Below, in pieces: positions 37,326 through 45,044 of a DNA stretch of 64,000 bases. Where the stretch lies: NCBI GenBank assembly GCA_038740345.1, contig JAVYMA010000001.1, positions 87,992 to 151,991 on the forward strand, given 5' to 3'. The stretch's first letter is position 1, and the number at the start of each line of letters is the position of its first letter. The notes beneath the pieces were generated by a model. The model had not been told where the DNA came from. It saw only the letters and a program-made list of their open reading frames with translations, and did not search any database. Source of the stretch: Methanomassiliicoccales archaeon. Lineage in GTDB: Archaea > Thermoplasmatota > Thermoplasmata > Methanomassiliicoccales > UBA472. A program made the translations under genes and the position numbers.

Positions 37326-39188
37326 TTATCCCTTTTTAGCCTCGATGCGGCGGTAGCGGGCGGCAGGCACGGTTATAATGAATCGAACCCCCTTGCCCGG
37401 AACTCCGTTCTCTTTAATAGCGATATCAGTTATGCTCAAAATCTCTCTGCTAAGGAAGAGGCCAAATCCCAAATTTTGTCCCACTCCTCTTTGGAAGATG
37501 CGTTCCTTATCACTCTCAGGAATCCCCAGGCCATCATCCTCATAAATCAACCTCAGCTCTTCATTCTCTATTACGCAATAAAAAACGGCCTTACTAGCTC
37601 TTACCCCATGGCGCAGTGTATTATCAATCAAATTATAGATTACCTTAACTAACATAGTGTCAGCGCAAACCTCGTAACCGCTAACTTCGTTCAATACTCG
37701 TATCTTAGCATTCTCCACCAATTCGCTCGTAGCCTTTTCTATAATTTCTCTCAGATTCAGCCAAACAGGCTCTTGTGAATATAGTTCCTGATACATATTG
37801 GCAAAATCGAAGACCTTCTGGAGGTTTACAGCCTGACGATCTATAGAACGGAAAAGTTCCATAGTGCTCTTTTCCGAAGATCGCATCTTGCCCAATTCCG
37901 CCTGTCCCCTTATGACGGTGAGGATGTTATAGCTATCATGGCGTGTTATGCTGCCTAAAAGATTCAATTTCTTGTTCGCCAAGGCCAATTTGTTTAATGC
38001 TTCTCTTTCCTCTGTGATATCCTGAATGAATCCCTCCAGGGCCACCACTTCGCCATTCTCCGACAATATTCCCCTGCCCTGCTCCCGGACCCAACGAATC
38101 TTTCCATCCGCTCTTCTTATACGGTAAAGAATAAAGAACGGAACATTTTGCTGGATGGCTTCCTGAACTTTTGTCCACACCATATCGAGGTCCTCGGGAA
38201 GGATAAGATCGGCATAAGCAACCTTGTTGTTGTGGATGAGATCCGAGGATGTGTAGCCAGTCAATGGCAGACAGCCCTCGCTTACGAACTCCATAGTCCA
38301 ATAGGGATCGTTACGGCACCGATAGGCCATTCCAGGAAGATTGCTCATGAGAGTCTGCAATCTGCGATTGCTTTCCCTTAGCTCTCTTTCCACTCTTATC
38401 CTATCACTGATATCTCTTGATACGCCTATGACCCTGCATGGCTTACCATTCTGGTCCAAGACGATGGATGCCGTAACTTCAACGTCAATCAGGTTTCCGT
38501 CCTTTCTTTTTTGCTTTACGACGGTCCTATAAGGCTGCATCAGTTCAGGGTGCTCATGGAAGTTTTGCAGCCTCCGCCTCATTTCTGCCATGAGGCGCTC
38601 GGATGATTCCTGATCTATGGCATCAACAGCGCTCTCCTGCATAGCTTCCTCAGGAGTCATTCCTCTTAAGTTCATGATGCTAGGAGAAATGTACGTGAAA
38701 CGCAGAGTGTCTATATCCAGCTCAAAAATAACATCTTTAACGTTTTCCGCTAAAAGACGATATTTTCTTTCGCTGTCCCGCAAAGCTTTTTGTGCGCAGC
38801 TCCTCTCTGCAGCCTTCTTAATCATGTTCCCTAATTCGATGAATTGGACTCGTGGCTCTGCTCCCTTCTGCAGGTAGAAATCCGCGCCCTCGTTTAAGGC
38901 TTGTATCGCCACCTCCTCCCTGCCTTTTCCGGTGAATAGTATGAAAGGCACCTCAAGACCTGATTGCCTAAGCCATTTGAGCAGGGAGATGCCGTCCTCA
39001 ACTGGCATCTGGTAGTCACAGACTACAGCATCGAATTGCTGGCTGAGCAGGAGAGCTTTTGCCATATTCGCAGACGAGCACACCGAAACCTCATATTTGA
39101 AAAGGTCTTCAAGGAATACCTTCGCTACTTCGCATAATGATGGCTCATCGTCCACCAACAGCACTTTGAGGCTCGAAGCGTCTGACAT
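37326..39188 (-). CDS. hybrid sensor histidine kinase (REC-PAS-PAS-kinase)
   Basis: 620 residues. The N-terminal response-regulator receiver has LLVDDEP at the start, the phospho-acceptor in VVCDYQMP near residue 59 and FTGKG. It is followed by two PAS/PAC domains (about 135-280 and 285-405), a dimerisation helix with SITRHDSYNILTVIRG carrying the candidate phospho-His, and a HATPase domain with NLIDNTLRHG and DDGLGIPESDKERIF and GFGLFLSREI. No membrane segment, so it is a cytoplasmic sensor. It precedes the CoA-transferase/GNAT gene by 27 bp, likely one transcript. An ATAATATAAC about 35 bp upstream could be its TATA box. Confidence 0.9.
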   Translation of the reverse strand: MSDASSLKVLLVDDEPSLCEVAKVFLEDLFKYEVSVCSSANMAKALLLSQQFDAVVCDYQMPVEDGISLLKWLRQSGLEVPFILFTGKGREEVAIQALNEGADFYLQKGAEPRVQFIELGNMIKKAAERSCAQKALRDSERKYRLLAENVKDVIFELDIDTLRFTYISPSIMNLRGMTPEEAMQESAVDAIDQESSERLMAEMRRRLQNFHEHPELMQPYRTVVKQKRKDGNLIDVEVTASIVLDQNGKPCRVIGVSRDISDRIRVERELRESNRRLQTLMSNLPGMAYRCRNDPYWTMEFVSEGCLPLTGYTSSDLIHNNKVAYADLILPEDLDMVWTKVQEAIQQNVPFFILYRIRRADGKIRWVREQGRGILSENGEVVALEGFIQDITEEREALNKLALANKKLNLLGSITRHDSYNILTVIRGQAELGKMRSSEKSTMELFRSIDRQAVNLQKVFDFANMYQELYSQEPVWLNLREIIEKATSELVENAKIRVLNEVSGYEVCADTMLVKVIYNLIDNTLRHGVRASKAVFYCVIENEELRLIYEDDGLGIPESDKERIFQRGVGQNLGFGLFLSREILSITDIAIKENGVPGKGVRFIITVPAARYRRIEAKKG

Positions 39189-39328
39189 ATATTACAACGG
39201 CCACGGTCAAGATTCCCATGGTGTTATATTATCTTGATGCGCTTAATATCAATTGTAGGTCGATTAGAACGTTATTCTCTCTATCTTTTCGATATACTAC
39301 TCAATTACAAAAAGGAACAATTTTTATA

Positions 39329-39349
39329 GGCCACGTGGATTACGTGGCC
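39329..39349. repeat. 8-bp perfect inverted repeat between the tRNA-Gly TATA box and the tRNA
   Basis: GGCCACGT-ggatt-ACGTGGCC at 39329-39349, directly after TTTTTATA (39321-39328) and 5 bp before the mature tRNA. It covers the region where RNA polymerase starts, so it could be an operator or a 5' leader hairpin of the tRNA precursor. Confidence 0.6.
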
Positions 39350-39354
39350 CGCCT

Positions 39355-39426
39355 GCAGGTGTAATCTAGCGGTCAGGATTTTAGCCTTCCAAGCTAAATA
39401 CCCGGGTTCGAATCCCGGCACCTGCA
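39355..39426 (+). tRNA. tRNA-Gly (anticodon TCC)
   Basis: A complete 72-nt cloverleaf. The acceptor stem is GCAGGTG/CACCTGC with discriminator A. The D stem is ATCT/GGAT, with one G-T pair. The anticodon stem TTAGC/GCTAA encloses the loop CTTCCAA with anticodon TCC, and the T stem CCGGG/CCCGG has loop TTCGAAT. No CCA is encoded and no intron is seen. A TATA-like TTTTTATA lies 27 bp upstream. Confidence 0.96.
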
Positions 39427-39457
39427 CTTATCAACAAACATCCTAGTTGTTGGCGTC

Positions 39458-40333
39458 CTAAAGGTTTATGGAGCAAATCTCATAATTATTACCGTCCGAC
39501 GATATCATTATGCAACCTTCCTCGTCAGTAATGAGTACACTGTTGCAATTCCGCTGCAAACGGTCCAATATAATTGGATTTGGTAGGCCATAATCGTTCG
39601 GCCCCACGCATATCACCGCCACATCAGGCGTAGTTGCCTCTAACCACTCATAAGAAGAGGCGCTGATACTGCCATGATGAGATACCTTGAGCACCTCTAT
39701 GTCCAACTCGTTCCCATAATGGTGAATCATATAACTCTCTTTTTTCCAAGAAGCATCGCCCTCAAGAATCATATCGAAATTGCCATAACTGACCTTCAAA
39801 ACTATGCTGGCATCATTCGAATCTTGGGCCAAGGGATCGACAGAGAGAACTTTGAACCTCACTTTTGAGCTAATAGGCAATATTTCTCCAGGACCGAAAT
39901 CATCACGGTCATATACAGCGCAGCCTTCCTTTTGCAGAGAATCTATGAAATCATAGTATGTCTGAGTCGTTTTCACGAATCCGGAGTGGTAGACGACGAG
40001 CACATTGAACTCGGCAAAGAGTTCAGGAACGGCGCCGATATGATCGGGGTCAGGATGCGTCGCTATGAATGTATGTATTTCCCTCACTCCTAGTGATTTC
40101 AAAAAGTAGATGAGATCTTCCGCATAATCAAAGTGCCCACAGTCTACCAAGATGTCTTTGTGGTCAGGTGTGCGTATCAGAATCGCATCTCCTTGGTCTA
40201 CATCAAAGAAGTAGACTTTTAGTCCTGGTTCGAGTAGTTTTCCGATATATGAATAAGCTAAAAATGCTAAAAGAACGGAGCTAAAAATCATTATTGCGAT
40301 AGTCAAAAATACGAAAAGGGTGCGCGAACGCAT
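39458..40333 (-). CDS. ComEC/Rec2-like metallo-beta-lactamase-fold hydrolase, membrane-anchored
   Basis: About 291 residues. One N-terminal hydrophobic helix (LFVFLTIAIMIFSSVLLAF) is followed by a metallo-beta-lactamase domain facing outside. Metal motifs are THPDPDHIGA (HxDxDH), DCGHFD, LEGDAS and VSHHGS. This resembles the stand-alone competence ComEC C-terminal domain, a predicted nuclease or hydrolase; DNA uptake is not implied here as no other competence gene is seen. The ATG at 40333 is preferred over the TTG at 40336. Confidence 0.82.
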   Translation of the reverse strand: MRSRTLFVFLTIAIMIFSSVLLAFLAYSYIGKLLEPGLKVYFFDVDQGDAILIRTPDHKDILVDCGHFDYAEDLIYFLKSLGVREIHTFIATHPDPDHIGAVPELFAEFNVLVVYHSGFVKTTQTYYDFIDSLQKEGCAVYDRDDFGPGEILPISSKVRFKVLSVDPLAQDSNDASIVLKVSYGNFDMILEGDASWKKESYMIHHYGNELDIEVLKVSHHGSISASSYEWLEATTPDVAVICVGPNDYGLPNPIILDRLQRNCNSVLITDEEGCIMISSDGNNYEICSINL

Positions 40334-40422
40334 CAAAATAATAAGTTGATAATATTATATAAAAAAGTAATCCAAATTTTTATGTATTCGAAGTAATGAA
40401 AATTAAAACCAAAGAATGGGCA

Positions 40423-40575
40423 TCAAAACCATGCACTAGAATAGATATTGGTGAGGGGAGCGGGGCAGCTCCCATTCTCACCTAGGGATGGCTGTGCATC
40501 GTCAATGATGTCCTTGCAAACACCATACAATCGGTAGATATCCTCCCAACCATAATCGGCCGCTTCAGACCCCAT
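40423..40575 (-). CDS. possible small acidic protein (50 aa)
   Basis: In the otherwise empty 433 bp between arcS and the ComEC-like gene, one reverse frame starts at the ATG at 40575 and reads MGSEAADYGWEDIYRLYG, continuing to a stop at 40423. The composition is protein-like (acidic, with aromatic residues). TTTTAAAT near 40598-40605 is a TATA-like box about 25 bp upstream, consistent with a leaderless start, and GTGGTG lies 6 bp before the ATG. No homologue is recognised; it could be a chance frame. Confidence 0.3.
   Translation of the reverse strand: MGSEAADYGWEDIYRLYGVCKDIIDDAQPSLGENGSCPAPLTNIYSSAWF
40450..40482. repeat. strong nested stem-loop
   Basis: GGTGAG (40450-40455) pairs with CTCACC (40477-40482), and inside it GGGAGC (40456-40461) pairs with GCTCCC (40468-40473) around a GGGGCA loop, leaving a 3-nt bulge ATT. 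It falls inside the candidate 50-aa reading frame, so it is either a coding coincidence or evidence for an RNA element instead. Confidence 0.5.
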
Positions 40576-40766
40576 GACGTTCACCACATGCGAAAATGTA
40601 ATCCGATTTAAAATCGAATCGTTAAGAGGTCAGTGAAAGTGCCAAGCCTAATTAAAATCTGGCTAGGGGCGATTGTAATAAAAGTGCCTTAAATCGAATA
40701 TTGTCAACGGAACGTTTCATTAGAACCTTATTGTTCCAAAATTTCTTTTGTTAAATTTAAGTTTGG

Positions 40767-42491
40767 CTAATCCTTCGTTCTTCTCTTGTGCCTAATACGT
40801 ACCGCCTCTCCTTTTTTCATTTGCACCATTTCGATACCGCTCATTACAGCTACGCCCACGCCTTCCAATCTTCCATTCCTAAACACTATGGCCTCATCCC
40901 CAATGCGTAGCCCTTCATGTGCACTCTTGATGCCCACAGCGAAAAGATTTCCCTTCAGATCAAAATCCTCCATCTCCACCCAGTTCACACCTAGGTCAGA
41001 GAGCCTCTCTGCACCTTCTAATGTTAGGGATATCATCCCGCGCTCGGGCGTCAAGATACCCATTTGCGTCCCACCATGCATTATTTTGGAATAAGGATAG
41101 TTGCCAGTTATCAAGCAACCGGCTGTGAGACGTTCTCCCCCTTCTCCGAATTGGAATAGGGCAGCGGAGGTGAGGGCAGAGACTCTATCCTCACCTTTCG
41201 CAGGTTTAACATAATGAGGACAAATGCTTGAGAGCTCATTCACCAATTTTTCAAGGGATGCGCGAGAAGTTGGGTTACCTTGGCATGTTTCAATCGTGTC
41301 CAATTTTTTCCTAAGAAAATCGTATCCATGGCCCAGATGACAAACGACTTTTTCGAATCCTTTAGAGATGACAGCAGAGACCATCTCCTGCACCATATTC
41401 TGCTCATCCAAATCCCAATGCCCCGTGACAGGAATTTCATATTGGGCGGCGGGATAAAATAGCTCTAGCTCCCTTGGCACGATACCTAGCGGCGAGGTAA
41501 CAATCAATTCCTGCACCACCTCGTGATTAGGCACTTGAAGCAAGGCCTCTCGGAAAGCCTTATGACTCTTCGAAGTGAAGTAGGGCTTCTTCGCCGAGCA
41601 AGGTAGGAGCAGCAACACCTTCTTATGAGGGGCCGGTCTCCACCGCTCCATCACCCTTCTTCTCCACCTAATTATATCTGGCCTTTGCAAGGATTGCTTC
41701 GAATTGGCATAGAATCTAGGACCCGTGAGCTGAGCTTGAATTTCCTGATGCTCATAGCCTTCGAGATCGAAAAGCCGCAGAGCGGCTACCCCCCAAGGAG
41801 TAGCGTTGGCTCTTATCTCCACCAATTCACGAAGCCGCCCTATCCTGATCATGTGGCGAACCAGCTGGAGCTCTTCCCACGCAGCTCGCAGATTAGCCTC
41901 TCGTACTCTTTGCGCATCTTTCCTAAGTTCCGACCAAGGTGCTTCCTGAGCCATGATAGTACCCTCAGGACGAGAAAGGACCATACGGGCTGAATAATAC
42001 TCTAAAAGGGAGGAGTCGAGAAGGTCCACACCCATGTAGATTAATAGGGCAAGATTGCTTAAATCCATGATTCCTGGCGCGTAGATAAGACGTGCAAAGC
42101 CCACCTGTCGACGGGCTTTCTTGATTGATTCGATGAAGGCTCGAGCGTCCCGTCGCAACTCGAAGCTAAAAGGAAGTATGGCTACTTCTCCATCATCTAG
42201 CTTGACGGTAGAGATATCAAGAGATGAATCTATTTCGACTGGATCCATGTCTTTTTTAAGTGACATGGGGGGAAAAATTCTGATTGGGAGATCTGCCACT
42301 TTGCCACTCCTTTGCCAGATGCTTATGGTGTGCTCCAAGTTTCTTTGCTCTTCGATCCAAGCCTCAGAATATGGGGGAAGCTCATAGCCTTGGCTTTTTA
42401 CGAATAGAATCGATGGAGTCTGCAGGATAAAACCAGGGCCGGTCCATACAGTGGTCCGTCCGTGAAATGAGCGCCCCGTTACCTCAATCAT
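40767..42491 (-). CDS. arcS: archaeosine synthase ArcS
   Basis: 574 residues. Converts preQ0 at position 15 of archaeal tRNA to archaeosine (recently described as the lysine-adding partner in that step). The N-terminal half is a degenerate TGT-like barrel (FARLIYAPGIMDLSNLALL). The diagnostic ArcS motif LLLLPCSAKKPYF lies near residue 302, and a C-terminal PUA RNA-binding domain (about 490-570) contains GIKSAHEGLRIGDEA and FRNGRLEGVGVAVMSG. Length and domain order fit the family. It is preceded upstream by a strong hairpin at 42584-42618. Confidence 0.9.
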   Translation of the reverse strand: MIEVTGRSFHGRTTVWTGPGFILQTPSILFVKSQGYELPPYSEAWIEEQRNLEHTISIWQRSGKVADLPIRIFPPMSLKKDMDPVEIDSSLDISTVKLDDGEVAILPFSFELRRDARAFIESIKKARRQVGFARLIYAPGIMDLSNLALLIYMGVDLLDSSLLEYYSARMVLSRPEGTIMAQEAPWSELRKDAQRVREANLRAAWEELQLVRHMIRIGRLRELVEIRANATPWGVAALRLFDLEGYEHQEIQAQLTGPRFYANSKQSLQRPDIIRWRRRVMERWRPAPHKKVLLLLPCSAKKPYFTSKSHKAFREALLQVPNHEVVQELIVTSPLGIVPRELELFYPAAQYEIPVTGHWDLDEQNMVQEMVSAVISKGFEKVVCHLGHGYDFLRKKLDTIETCQGNPTSRASLEKLVNELSSICPHYVKPAKGEDRVSALTSAALFQFGEGGERLTAGCLITGNYPYSKIMHGGTQMGILTPERGMISLTLEGAERLSDLGVNWVEMEDFDLKGNLFAVGIKSAHEGLRIGDEAIVFRNGRLEGVGVAVMSGIEMVQMKKGEAVRIRHKRRTKD

Positions 42492-42583
42492 GACTATGGC
42501 TATCCTTAATGAATATTATAGATTTTGGAGTGTGAGCATTGGAGTATGGGATAGACATTAAAATGGGCGTAAAATATCAAAGC

Positions 42584-42618
42584 GGATGGGCCTTCTGTAA
42601 AAGTCAGGAGGCCCATGC
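42584..42618 (-). terminator. long perfect hairpin, probable transcription terminator or leader element
   Basis: ATGGGCCTTCTG (42586-42597) pairs with CAGGAGGCCCAT (42605-42616) through 12 base pairs (one G-T) around a 7-nt loop, with further partial pairing outside. It lies 29 bp after the stop of the 45-aa reverse gene and about 95 bp before arcS. On the reverse strand it is followed by T-rich sequence (TTTGATATTTTA), so termination of the small gene is the simplest reading; an arcS leader is the alternative. Confidence 0.5.
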
Positions 42619-42646
42619 GCTCGATATTTTCTCAGGAAGAATAGAG

Positions 42647-42784
42647 CTACTTACTTCCTTTTGCGGAGCTCCTCTTCCTCAGAGATTTAAAGAATGCCCT
42701 TATGCCCTTTCTCTCGCTTCTCTCTTCCTGGCTTGTCGCGCTCAATTCACCTGCGCTTTTCTTTTCGGCATTCAGGTTGTCCAT
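42647..42784 (-). CDS. small basic protein of unknown function (45 aa)
   Basis: The ATG at 42784 has an excellent Shine-Dalgarno, GGAGGTGA, 5 bp upstream. The product begins MDNLNAEKKSAGELSATSQE and ends with a basic cluster FFKSLRKRSSAKGSK. A longer frame to 42841 exists but has no ribosome-binding site. The gene is followed by a strong hairpin. No family is recognised. The ribosome-binding site and the flanking elements are the main evidence that it is real. Confidence 0.55.
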   Translation of the reverse strand: MDNLNAEKKSAGELSATSQEERSERKGIRAFFKSLRKRSSAKGSK

Positions 42785-42997
42785 TCTCCTCACCTCCTGA
42801 TTCTCCGTAATTATTGCATAAAATAAATTTTTTGTTTTCACACAACCCTAGGGGCGGGATGTGAAATCAATACATTCCATGCTTTTTTTGGAATTCTGGT
42901 CGTCAAAGGAGAGAAGAAGAGAGCGAACTAATATCGCTGAGAGCCAAGCAACTAAATTAAAATCCAATGCTGATAAAAATTATAGGTTTTAAGACTC

Positions 42998-43357
42998 CTA
43001 GAAAGTTGTAACCACTTGATGTTCATCAACCAATTGCCTGGCTCTATCCCAAGATATCATTTTTACTCCTTCGACTATGGGAACGCTGCCTAGGCGGGAT
43101 TCTAGGTCTTCAGCCACGCAATAGACCTCTCCTTCGAAATCGGCTAGGTCGTTTATGGCCTCGACGTTTGAAGGCATACCTATGGCCTGTGCATCCTGGG
43201 AGGCTACTGCATTCAATGTGCCATCACCCACCAACAATAGGGTGGACCTTCCTATCAGCCCGCTGGCCAACATGGCCAAAGAAGCTCTTGCGCCCGCGAA
43301 GAATTCCTCAAAACCGTAGGGAGGCTTCGTCATGATGAATAGTATGCTGTCAGCCAT
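42998..43357 (-). CDS. DsrF/TusC-like sulfur-relay protein
   Basis: 119 residues of the DsrE/F-like fold: ILFIMTKPPYGFEEFFAGARAS, then STLLLVGDGTLNAV. The segment NDLADFEGEVYCVAEDLE occupies the place where DsrE-type partners carry the active Cys; here a Cys is present in YCVAED. Last gene of a six-gene reverse operon with DsrE-, DsrH- and TusA-like genes. The start ATG at 43357 has AGGTGATG upstream. Confidence 0.8.
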   Translation of the reverse strand: MADSILFIMTKPPYGFEEFFAGARASLAMLASGLIGRSTLLLVGDGTLNAVASQDAQAIGMPSNVEAINDLADFEGEVYCVAEDLESRLGSVPIVEGVKMISWDRARQLVDEHQVVTTF

Positions 43358-43361
43358 AACA

Positions 43362-43724
43362 TCACCTGGCGATAGTCACGAGTCTGTCACCCTCGCTTAT
43401 AAACTTGCTAAAATCATTAGTCAAAGAACCGATCTTGGTGCCCTTTATTTCCTCACCGCGGTGTATTCCTCTGGCAGCACAGCATGTCTCGCATACCGTT
43501 ACGACCAATCCCTTTTGTTCGACGAGCTCCTTTATCTCTTTACCCACATTTGGGAATCTTTTAGGGTCTTGTCCGTCCTTTATAACCGTCACTCCTTCCC
43601 CGTAGCCGAACATGCGCACGTTGTAGCCCTTCTCCAGTGCCGCCCTTGCCAACTTAATGGCTACGTTGGAGTCCATGCTCATCATGCTTCCCGTCCTTAG
43701 TTGTATTACCATGGTCTTAGCCAT
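43362..43724 (-). CDS. DsrE-family sulfur-relay protein
   Basis: 120 residues. Begins MVIQLRTGSMMSMDSNVAIKLA, with VRMFGYGEGVTVIKDGQ in the middle and a Cys-rich loop VVTVCETCCAARGIHRG that matches the active-site region of DsrE/TusD proteins, which carry a persulfide. Together with the neighbouring DsrF- and DsrH-like proteins it probably forms a hexameric DsrEFH/TusBCD-type sulfur carrier. Separated by 4 bp from the DsrF-like gene. Confidence 0.82.
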   Translation of the reverse strand: MAKTMVIQLRTGSMMSMDSNVAIKLARAALEKGYNVRMFGYGEGVTVIKDGQDPKRFPNVGKEIKELVEQKGLVVTVCETCCAARGIHRGEEIKGTKIGSLTNDFSKFISEGDRLVTIAR

Positions 43725-43733
43725 ATCAGCACC

Positions 43734-44036
43734 TCAAATGGTTATCGTGCGTTCGTACTTTTCCATGATTAAATCCACAGCTTCTTGGTAATCAATCTCC
43801 TTGAATCTCCCTCCTGCCTTACCCCTGAATCCTCGAGCAGCCAAGTCGTCCTTAATTACGAAGACTTCGTCAACGCGCTCTTCTAGATTCTTCCTTTCCT
43901 TTTCATTCACAGCATAATATACTGCGTCCTCAATGAGCAAGGCACCCTTCTTGGAATCTTGACCAAGTTTATTCACCAAATCCAAGTTCACGTTCTCATG
44001 GGGAGACTTTAACATGATGAAGAGGATGGAGGGCAT
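43734..44036 (-). CDS. DsrH/TusB-like sulfur-relay protein
   Basis: 100 residues, starting MPSILFIMLKSPHENVNLDL, then KGALLIEDAVYYAVNE and VFVIKDDLAARGF, the usual DsrH order. No Cys is present, unlike some TusB proteins, so it is likely a structural subunit. Between the DsrE2-like and DsrE-like genes with short gaps. Confidence 0.75.
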   Translation of the reverse strand: MPSILFIMLKSPHENVNLDLVNKLGQDSKKGALLIEDAVYYAVNEKERKNLEERVDEVFVIKDDLAARGFRGKAGGRFKEIDYQEAVDLIMEKYERTITI

Positions 44037-44043
44037 GATAGTA

Positions 44044-44454
44044 TCACCCGATGAAAAATTGCATATCAGAATCTGCTGCGATGTTCAGGAACCCAGCTGC
44101 CCCTAAAATCTTCACCCCTGGATACAGATCCTCTTCTTTCACGTTCATTACCCCCATGCTGGTTCCGCAAGCATATAGATTGACGCCTAAATCCATAGCC
44201 ATCTTAACCTGCTCCGGATAATCCTCAACGCCCACAGCTTTCATTTTCTTCCTGAACATGCCTGTGAACAAACGGAATAAGCCAGGGGCTTTGGGGCGAT
44301 ATCCCTTCTTTAAAAGATTCAAACCGAAGAAAGTACCGAAGACATGAACTTCCATGCCCATGCTTGTAGCGGTGTTGGCTATCATCATAGCCATCATACC
44401 TTTGTCAAATGTTCCTTCAGAAACTACAATAGCGATTTTCTTGACATCTGTCAT
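44044..44454 (-). CDS. DsrE2-like (DsrE/F-like, peroxiredoxin-type) sulfur-transfer protein
   Basis: 137 residues from the ATG at 44454, chosen because GAGGTG lies 7 bp upstream; the frame could extend to a GTG at 44463 inside that ribosome-binding site. Motifs: KKIAIVVSEGTFDKGMMAMM, MGMEVHVFGTFFGLNLLKKG and GVNLYACGTSMGVM, where the Cys is the likely sulfur carrier. This is the DsrE2 family that often accompanies TusA. Confidence 0.82.
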   Translation of the reverse strand: MTDVKKIAIVVSEGTFDKGMMAMMIANTATSMGMEVHVFGTFFGLNLLKKGYRPKAPGLFRLFTGMFRKKMKAVGVEDYPEQVKMAMDLGVNLYACGTSMGVMNVKEEDLYPGVKILGAAGFLNIAADSDMQFFIG

Positions 44455-44469
44455 ACCTTTCACCTCAAA

Positions 44470-44703
44470 TCATAACTTCCTATTTTCTATCGACGTTACA
44501 ATCCATGACCCATTAAACATTCCTAAATGAAGCTGGCCAAATCTCTTAGCGCATAAATTCCATGGATTGATTATACATCGAGCCCTCTCAAACATATGAT
44601 CCATCATTCGAATCATTCTCATTACCATCTCATTTTTCATGAAGATAAAAGACTCCTTGCTCAACCTCAGAGATTTGACCTGATTCAAATATCTGGTGCG
44701 CAT
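44470..44703 (-). CDS. unknown 77-aa protein inside the sulfur-relay operon
   Basis: The ATG at 44703 lies 6 bp after the tusA stop, with AGGAAGG at the end of tusA as a possible ribosome-binding site, and the stop lies 15 bp before the DsrE2-like start. The product (MRTRYLNQVKSLRLSKES at the start) is basic, rich in Met, Arg and Phe, with two Cys (ARCIINPWNLC). No family recognised. The tight fit between the flanking genes is the main evidence; it could also be a decayed gene or spacer. Confidence 0.45.
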   Translation of the reverse strand: MRTRYLNQVKSLRLSKESFIFMKNEMVMRMIRMMDHMFERARCIINPWNLCAKRFGQLHLGMFNGSWIVTSIENRKL

Positions 44704-44709
44704 TTATTT

Positions 44710-44940
44710 TCAAACCTTCCTTTTGATATAGAAATAAAATATCTTGCCCTCTTGTTTTGTTTCCAGGAGCTCATTTTGAGTCCTTTGGCACCAGGCAGGA
44801 ACGTCCTCTTTTGCCCCAGGGTCATCAGCGATCAATTCTAAGACCTGGCCTATTTGAAGTTCCTTGATTTTTTTGGCCAATTTAACGATGGGCATAGGGC
44901 ACATTAATCCTCTCGCATCCAAACTTGCATCTTTTTGCAT
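44710..44940 (-). CDS. tusA: TusA-family sulfurtransferase
   Basis: 76 residues. The signature DARGLMCPMPIVKLAKKI near residue 8 contains the CPxP motif whose Cys carries sulfane sulfur, followed by IADDPGAKEDVPAWCQ. First gene of the operon, transcribed from the shared divergent promoter. It would pass sulfur to or from the DsrE-type proteins encoded next. Confidence 0.88.
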   Translation of the reverse strand: MQKDASLDARGLMCPMPIVKLAKKIKELQIGQVLELIADDPGAKEDVPAWCQRTQNELLETKQEGKIFYFYIKRKV

Positions 44941-44966
44941 TTTCGCATCACCACCGGTTTTGCACG

Positions 44967-44990
44967 GTTGTGCGACAACTATATATAACC
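44967..44990. promoter_or_regulatory. shared divergent promoter with GTTGT-gcg-ACAAC palindrome
   Basis: CTATATATAACC (about 44979-44990) can act as a TATA box in both directions, for tusA (reverse) and for the HTH regulator (forward). Next to it, GTTGTGCGACAAC at 44967-44979 is a 5+5 bp palindrome placed near the tusA transcript start. It is a good candidate operator for the adjacent regulator. A second TATA-like CTTATAAGC near 44998 may serve the regulator gene. Confidence 0.45.
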
Positions 44991-45044
44991 AACTTTCTTA
45001 TAAGCCTTTCGTAGAAGAAGACCTGAATGCCCGGAGGTTATGAG

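Noticed and set aside
42539-42826. Forward 95-codon frame
   Set aside because: No ribosome-binding site; it overlaps the better supported 45-aa reverse gene and the hairpin.
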